A DNA stretch of 26,745 nt from Lachnospiraceae bacterium UBA3814 (lineage in GTDB: Bacteria; Bacillota; Clostridia; Lachnospirales; Lachnospiraceae), in contig DFEA01000011.1 of assembly GCA_002368575.1 (NCBI GenBank), forward strand, positions 18,593 through 45,337, read 5' to 3'. The notes below the pieces were generated by a model. It was not told the origin of the DNA and did no database searches. It was given only the letters and a program-made list of their open reading frames with translations. How positions within the stretch are numbered: the stretch's first letter is position 1; each line of letters opens with the position of its first letter. Position numbers and translations under genes: made by a program. Positions 23,754 to 26,745 of this stretch are shown piece after piece.

Positions 23754-24068
23754 ATGGATAAAGAGTACCCCGCTATTGATATGTTGAAGACCGGCCAGAA
23801 CATCAAGAAGATAATGAAATTAAAAGGGCTGACAGTCAAGGATATTCAGAACTTCCTGAATTTGAGTGCCCCGCAGGGGATATATCATTGGTTTATCGGG
23901 AAAAGTATGCCTTCGCTTGATAATCTGTATGCCCTCAGCGAGCTGTTTGGCTTACCAATGGATATAATGATCATCGGAGACAGGAAATTCGTTTTTGCCT
24001 CACCCGGAAGGACCTGGCATCAAGGGTTATATATCTATTATATAAAATTGATCCTTGCATATTCATGA
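23754..24068 (+). CDS. XRE-family helix-turn-helix regulator
   Basis: This 104-residue DNA-binding protein has a Cro/CI-type helix-turn-helix at about residues 12-66, with G-Q-N-I-K-K-I-M-K-L-K-G-L-T-V-K-D-I-Q, then a recognition helix containing G-I-Y-H-W-F-I-G-K-S, and L-D-N-L-Y-A-L-S-E-L-F-G-L-P. The rest is a short hydrophobic tail (G-L-Y-I-Y-Y-I-K-L-I-L-A-Y-S) of unknown role. ATG 23754 has GAGG 6 nt upstream; the frame is open back to 23646, but that part contains the promoter. It has its own promoter and a bidirectional terminator behind it. As the gene after the LRR-VWA-MoxR cluster it is a candidate regulator of it, perhaps at the palindrome 18179-18206 (inference). Confidence 0.8.
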   Translation: MDKEYPAIDMLKTGQNIKKIMKLKGLTVKDIQNFLNLSAPQGIYHWFIGKSMPSLDNLYALSELFGLPMDIMIIGDRKFVFASPGRTWHQGLYIYYIKLILAYS

Positions 24069-24087
24069 TCATTTCACATGACAGCTG

Positions 24088-24130
24088 AAAAAGGCATTAC
24101 ATGGTCCTACTGGCAATGCAATGCCTTTTT
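24088..24130. terminator. Bidirectional intrinsic terminator
   Basis: AAAAAGGCATT (24088-24098) is fully complementary to AATGCCTTTTT (24120-24130) around a 21-nt loop. It ends the XRE transcript and, by symmetry, any minus transcript from the right. It closes the MoxR cluster. Confidence 0.8.
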
Positions 24131-24167
24131 AAATTAAACGTAATCTATCATTCCTGTCCGACTTTCC

Positions 24168-24249
24168 CGCTCTCCATTGCGCTTATATAGATCCGGTCGA
24201 TACCGGCTCGCTCTCCATTGCGCTTATATTGATCTGGTCGATACCGGCC
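24168..24249. repeat. 41-bp tandem direct duplication
   Basis: Two adjacent copies (24168-24208 and 24209-24249) differ at only a few bases. Each begins CGCTCTCCATTGCGCTTATA. The first carries the small inverted repeat CCGGT-CGAT-ACCGG, which is one base off in the second. The unit length is not a multiple of 3. Confidence 0.9.
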
Positions 24250-24331
24250 CACCCTACAAGCTCCTTTACGTCAGGCGCCTTGGAGCTTTTAGGAGTATTT
24301 CCGTGTACCCTCCCCGGCATTCCCAACGATA

Positions 24332-24345
24332 CGAACGTATGTTCG
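24332..24345. promoter_or_regulatory. LexA (SOS) box-like palindrome
   Basis: CGAACGTATGTTCG matches the Gram-positive LexA consensus CGAAC-RNRY-GTTYG at every position, with flanking A and T extending the symmetry. No clear gene start follows closely on either strand. Minus-strand boxes TTGGAA and TCTAAA, 17 nt apart, lie just upstream of it. Confidence 0.6.
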
Positions 24346-24405
24346 TTTAGATTCTTTTTATTCTTAACTTCCAATAATTTTACCACTCAATGATCAAATT
24401 AGTTG

Positions 24406-24434
24406 TAGCCGGGATTAAATTCCAATCCCGGCTA
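24406..24434. terminator. Perfect 11-bp inverted repeat after the small minus gene
   Basis: TAGCCGGGATT and AATCCCGGCTA pair perfectly around a 7-nt loop, 5 nt past the stop of the gene at 24439-24708. The following minus-strand bases ACAACTAATTT have no clean T-run, so termination would be weak. Confidence 0.5.
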
Positions 24435-24438
24435 CTGA

Positions 24439-24708
24439 TTATTTTATGTTGGTCCAAAAACAATCCAATAAATATGGCAGGTTTGCTTTAAGCATCCTGA
24501 CATGACTTGAATAACTGTAAATGACTCTCGGCTGATCCAGTCCTTCAGAATGAGCCACACATGTAAAGCCGTTTCCCTCATAGCCTATATATGTATGAAC
24601 TACCTTTGTTTTCCTGGACTTATTCTTGGTAACTATGTTCATAAGTGTAAGACCATCGCCGATATCATAGAGATCTACTTTCCGTTCAGAAGGTTTATAC
24701 TTATTCAT
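24439..24708 (-). CDS. Small protein of unknown function
   Basis: This 89-residue soluble protein is not recognised. It opens M-N-K-Y-K-P-S-E-R-K-V-D-L-Y-D-I, is basic in its middle (K-N-K-S-R-K-T-K-V-V-H-T-Y-I-G-Y-E-G) and ends with a more hydrophobic run L-P-Y-L-L-D-C-F-W-T. No signal peptide or membrane span. ATG 24708 has AAGGAGG 11 nt upstream, slightly long but the best site; in-frame ATGs at 24750 and 24762 have none. It is divergent from the relaxase-like fragment and flanked by a hairpin. Its base composition is A+T-rich like the rest of this end of the window, suggesting accessory DNA. Confidence 0.55.
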   Translation of the reverse strand: MNKYKPSERKVDLYDIGDGLTLMNIVTKNKSRKTKVVHTYIGYEGNGFTCVAHSEGLDQPRVIYSYSSHVRMLKANLPYLLDCFWTNIK

Positions 24709-24792
24709 CTTCAGATGTGCCTCCTTGAATGAATGCCATGATCTCTTCATAAGAAGGAACATGCTCCGAAAGAGTCAACAACAGATGGAAAA

Positions 24793-25047
24793 ATGAAATT
24801 CCGCACTCCTTCTATCAAATCGCTACGGACCGAAAAAGAAAAACTCACTGCCCTTAAAAATCAGCAGTATGAAGAATTCTCATATGTTCGTGCCAAGTAC
24901 CGTGAGCTTCAGACCGTCGCCAACAATGTGAACCACATGCTGGATCTGGAACATCCGATACAGAAGGATCTACAGCAAGAACAGCAATCAGAAGCTTCGC
25001 AGAAAAACAAATCCACACAGCAAAAAGAAACGGGGCAGTCATTATAG
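24793..25047 (+). pseudogene. Possible C-terminal fragment of a mobilisation relaxase
   Basis: The 84 residues look like a helical C-terminal tail: I-K-S-L-R-T-E-K-E-K-L-T-A-L-K, Y-E-E-F-S-Y-V-R-A-K-Y-R-E-L-Q-T-V-A-N-N-V-N, then a polar Gln/Ser/Lys tail. This style is familiar from the ends of relaxases of Firmicutes mobilisable elements, whose catalytic N-terminal domain is missing here. The frame continues upstream only about 17 codons to a stop near 24739, and the ATG has only a weak GGA before it. This is recalled similarity, not a database hit. It could instead be an intact small gene. It supports the view that this end of the window is remnant mobile DNA. Confidence 0.4.
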
Positions 25048-25057
25048 GCTGTCCCGT
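25030..25057. terminator. Bidirectional hairpin between convergent genes
   Basis: ACGGGGCAG and CTGTCCCGT pair over 9 bp (one G-U) around a 10-nt loop. On the minus strand it is followed by TTTCTTTTTG, so it probably ends the AAA-Toprim transcript. It also overlaps the stop of the relaxase-like fragment. Confidence 0.65.
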
Positions 25058-25061
25058 AGTT

Positions 25062-25349
25062 CTATTTCTGATTCTTTATTGCTGAAAGTATCCAACCGGA
25101 GTATCTCTTGCAGGCTTCCTCATCGAAGGGCGCATTCAGCCATTCAAGTTCCATTCTGAATTTGATGGCTTTGCTTACAGCCCTTTCAACACTCTCCGGC
25201 TTGCTGTTTTTCCTGATCTGCTGTGCTATCTCTTCCGCTTCAACCTGATAGAATCGAAAATCTTTATCTGCACCGTGAGCCGGATCCCACTGATTTAGGA
25301 ATATCATAACAAGTTCAGCTTTTGTTGGTTTTGCCATTTTCAGATGCAT
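25062..25349 (-). CDS. Small protein of unknown function downstream of the Toprim gene
   Basis: This 95-residue soluble, mostly helical protein is not recognised. It contains K-P-T-K-A-E-L-V-M-I-F-L-N-Q-W-D-P near the N-terminus, a Y-Q-V-E-A-E-E-I-A-Q-Q-I-R helix and a Trp-containing end W-I-L-S-A-I-K. ATG 25349 has GGTGAG 4 nt upstream; in-frame TTG 25361, GTG 25358 and ATG 25337 are alternatives. It follows the Toprim gene by 31 nt in the same direction and ends at a terminator, so it is probably the third gene of that operon. Whether it takes part in the ATPase-Toprim system is unknown. Confidence 0.6.
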   Translation of the reverse strand: MHLKMAKPTKAELVMIFLNQWDPAHGADKDFRFYQVEAEEIAQQIRKNSKPESVERAVSKAIKFRMELEWLNAPFDEEACKRYSGWILSAIKNQK

Positions 25350-25380
25350 AAATCTCACCAATCAGATCTTGCTCTAAGAA

Positions 25381-26112
25381 CTATTCATCTCCCTCAGCAG
25401 TCTTCATAGACTGCTTTTCTATCCTGTCTTTTTCCTCCCGCAGGCAAACACACAAATTACTGTGCCTTTCAAGCGAATGGCGTTCTGTTTCTATGTATTT
25501 CCAAGAATCTTTATATTCCTCATTGACTGAGAATTCGGATTCACACATAAAATGGAGAAATCCTTCTACATCGCCTTTATACCTGGTAGCAAAATCATAA
25601 GCATCGGTTTCCTTCTCTTCATCGGTACTGTTGCGTTTGTCATACAACACATGATCCATATTACAGGACATATAGTAGACTCTATAAGGTATTTCCCGCA
25701 CTTTTCCCGTTCCAATCAACCTGAATAGCGCCTCCCTCTTCTGCGCGTTTCTCTTTTTGATACGATCAACAGAATCAGTCCTAATCTCTGTATCTGAGTA
25801 AGAGCATTTTTCGCATTCAGGATCATCAATAATAACTTCATCCGGGGCAAATGCACCGTCCATATCTACAATATGAATGATTCCTTTGAAATCCGATGCT
25901 TTAAACGGATTATTATCCAGAAATTTCTTAACCTCATTTCCAACCATGGTTACTATGTTGGAGGATGAAACGCGATCTTTTGTGGTTATATCACCATGTA
26001 CTACTTGAATATATACCTGTTCCCTGTCATACACCTGCGAAAGCGCGTACCCAAGTGCTGTTTCATCCGACGGTCCTTCAACTATTACAAGGAGTATTTT
26101 CTTACGTGTCAT
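25381..26112 (-). CDS. Toprim-like protein paired with an AAA ATPase
   Basis: The 243-residue protein has the two hallmarks of a Toprim fold: a conserved Glu after the first strand (I-L-L-V-I-V-E-G-P-S-D-E, Glu12) and a D-x-D after the third (I-H-I-V-D-M-D-G, Asp83 and Asp85). Toprim domains bind metal and cleave or join nucleic acid. A C-x-x-C pair (100, 103) follows. Small stand-alone Toprim/DUF4435-type partners next to ABC-type ATPases occur in phage-defence pairs such as PARIS; membership here is not shown. ATG 26112 has AGGGA 6-7 nt upstream and overlaps the ATPase stop by 11 nt, so the two are translationally coupled. No catalytic activity can be proven from sequence. Confidence 0.7.
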   Translation of the reverse strand: MTRKKILLVIVEGPSDETALGYALSQVYDREQVYIQVVHGDITTKDRVSSSNIVTMVGNEVKKFLDNNPFKASDFKGIIHIVDMDGAFAPDEVIIDDPECEKCSYSDTEIRTDSVDRIKKRNAQKREALFRLIGTGKVREIPYRVYYMSCNMDHVLYDKRNSTDEEKETDAYDFATRYKGDVEGFLHFMCESEFSVNEEYKDSWKYIETERHSLERHSNLCVCLREEKDRIEKQSMKTAEGDE

Positions 26113-26745
26113 ATGTTTTCCCTGCTTCCTTAAGCGCAAGCATTATCTCATAATTATTTGTGGGGTCGTAAACAGGTTCCGTCTGCTCTCCAAGTGTTAT
26201 GTCACGGTAATAGAAATCCCTCAGGTTATTGTTTCCTTTTACATTTACAAATCTGATATACCTGTTCTCAGGATTAACTGTTGTAAACGCAATGAAGCCC
26301 TTGTCTATTGTCTCAAGTGGGCGCAGATTGTGGGACGTAAAAATGAGTTGCCCCTTTCCCTTTTCCGAAATGACCTTTAATAATTCCCCAAGCAGATATT
26401 CAAAAATCCCTGCATCCAACTCGTCAACCGCTAAAGTGATTGATTCCGAATTGTAAACAACTATAAGTAGCTGAAGAATTGAAACTATTTTCTTGATACC
26501 TTCAGACTCGTACTTAAGTGGAATTTCCTTTCCATTTCTCTCCGACATCAATTGCAAACGCTTTCCTGGTTTTGAATCCTTAGACAGTTCAGTGTCCAAT
26601 TCATATACCTTTATGCTGAGTCCAGGAATTATTTGTTCCAGAACAATATTCATATTGCTCATCAATTCTCTGACAACATCTACCAGCTCCATCGGCACCA
26701 GTACTGATTCATTTAGTGGTATAGCAAGCTGACCAAATGTCTCTT
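26102..26745 (-). CDS. ABC/OLD-type AAA ATPase, C-terminal part (start outside window)
   Basis: About 214 C-terminal residues are visible; the frame is open to the window edge, and a GTG at 26698 is internal, not a start. Seen: an ABC-signature-like Y-E-S-E-G-I-K-K, Walker B I-T-L-A-V-D-E-L-D-A-G and the switch-histidine F-T-S-H-N-L-R-P-L-E. These are features of AAA_15/AAA_21 ATPases of the OLD/RecF-like group. The Walker A motif must lie in the missing N-terminal part. In two-gene defence systems such ATPases sense or regulate a Toprim nuclease; here the Toprim-like gene overlaps the stop. The A+T-rich composition matches the rest of this end. Confidence 0.85.
   Translation of the reverse strand, partial: ETFGQLAIPLNESVLVPMELVDVVRELMSNMNIVLEQIIPGLSIKVYELDTELSKDSKPGKRLQLMSERNGKEIPLKYESEGIKKIVSILQLLIVVYNSESITLAVDELDAGIFEYLLGELLKVISEKGKGQLIFTSHNLRPLETIDKGFIAFTTVNPENRYIRFVNVKGNNNLRDFYYRDITLGEQTEPVYDPTNNYEIMLALKEAGKTYDT

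Larger units (their letters stand above)
24131..24438. other. Low-coding stretch with tandem repeat, LexA-like box and inverted repeat
   Basis: No convincing gene lies here. A minus frame at 24183-24386 has no ribosome binding site, starts GTG and runs through the LexA-like box. A shorter minus frame from ATG 24320 to 24183 could code 45 residues (M-P-G-R-V-H-G-N-T-P-K...), with its C-terminus altered by the 41-bp duplication. It may be a decayed gene; its family is not recognised. Confidence 0.4.

Noticed and set aside
24168..24249. CRISPR array
   Set aside because: Only two adjacent copies with no spacer between them; it is a tandem duplication. No other regularly spaced repeats or cas genes were seen.
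24183..24386. 67-residue minus-strand open frame as a real gene
   Set aside because: GTG start without a ribosome binding site, and it runs through the LexA-like box and the tandem repeat. At most the part from 24320 may be a remnant.
1..26745. tRNA or rRNA genes
   Set aside because: No cloverleaf-like segments or rRNA-like sequence were noticed on either strand; a covariance search could not be run.

Overview
The window looks like chromosomal DNA from a moderately G+C-rich Clostridia member, most likely a Lachnospiraceae-type organism. This is inferred from GGAGG-type ribosome binding sites before most genes, a class 1B dihydroorotate dehydrogenase with its PyrK partner, a YwiB/DUF1934 protein, TrkA/TrkH, and tightly packed operons with ATGA overlaps. 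No species can be named from the sequence alone.

Positions 1-10320 (minus strand) hold one long, closely spaced gene string read right to left: pyrC, pyrK, pyrD, ispE, a GntR/FadR-type regulator, murI, a DUF1934 gene, trkA, trkH and an acyl-CoA synthetase cut by the window edge. It combines pyrimidine synthesis, isoprenoid precursor synthesis, D-glutamate supply for the cell wall and potassium uptake. It starts from a good promoter at about 10276-10304. A roughly 200-nt leader follows, with several hairpins, an intrinsic-terminator hairpin and a three-codon ORF with its own Shine-Dalgarno site, which looks like an attenuator.

Positions 10321-17858 are envelope and lipid functions. On the plus strand are a PlsC-type acyltransferase and a large polytopic membrane protein resembling GT-C glycosyltransferases. 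On the minus strand are an amino-sugar branch (DegT aminotransferase, FdtA-like cupin, GtrB/DPM1-like GT2 with two C-terminal membrane segments), glycerol kinase, and a small secreted protein with two bacterial Ig-like domains. The two halves meet at a hairpin at 12981-13000. Together they could make a nucleotide amino-sugar, load it on a lipid carrier and transfer it outside the membrane.

Positions 18291-24068 (plus strand) hold a compact accessory cluster: a leucine-rich-repeat protein without a signal peptide, a VWA protein with an N-terminal metallopeptidase-like region lacking the expected Glu, a MoxR-like AAA+ ATPase, and a small protein made of two copies of one domain. An XRE-type regulator with its own promoter follows. 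This is the best candidate here for a poorly described multi-component system: a MoxR-VWA pair with two unusual partners.

Positions 24069-26745 look visibly more A+T-rich and like accessory or mobile DNA. They hold a 41-bp tandem duplication, a sequence matching the Gram-positive LexA box with no clear gene behind it, two small unknown proteins, a possible relaxase tail, and a two-gene unit of a Toprim-like protein and an ABC/OLD-type AAA ATPase (cut by the window edge). This unit resembles the architecture of ATPase-nuclease phage defence systems.
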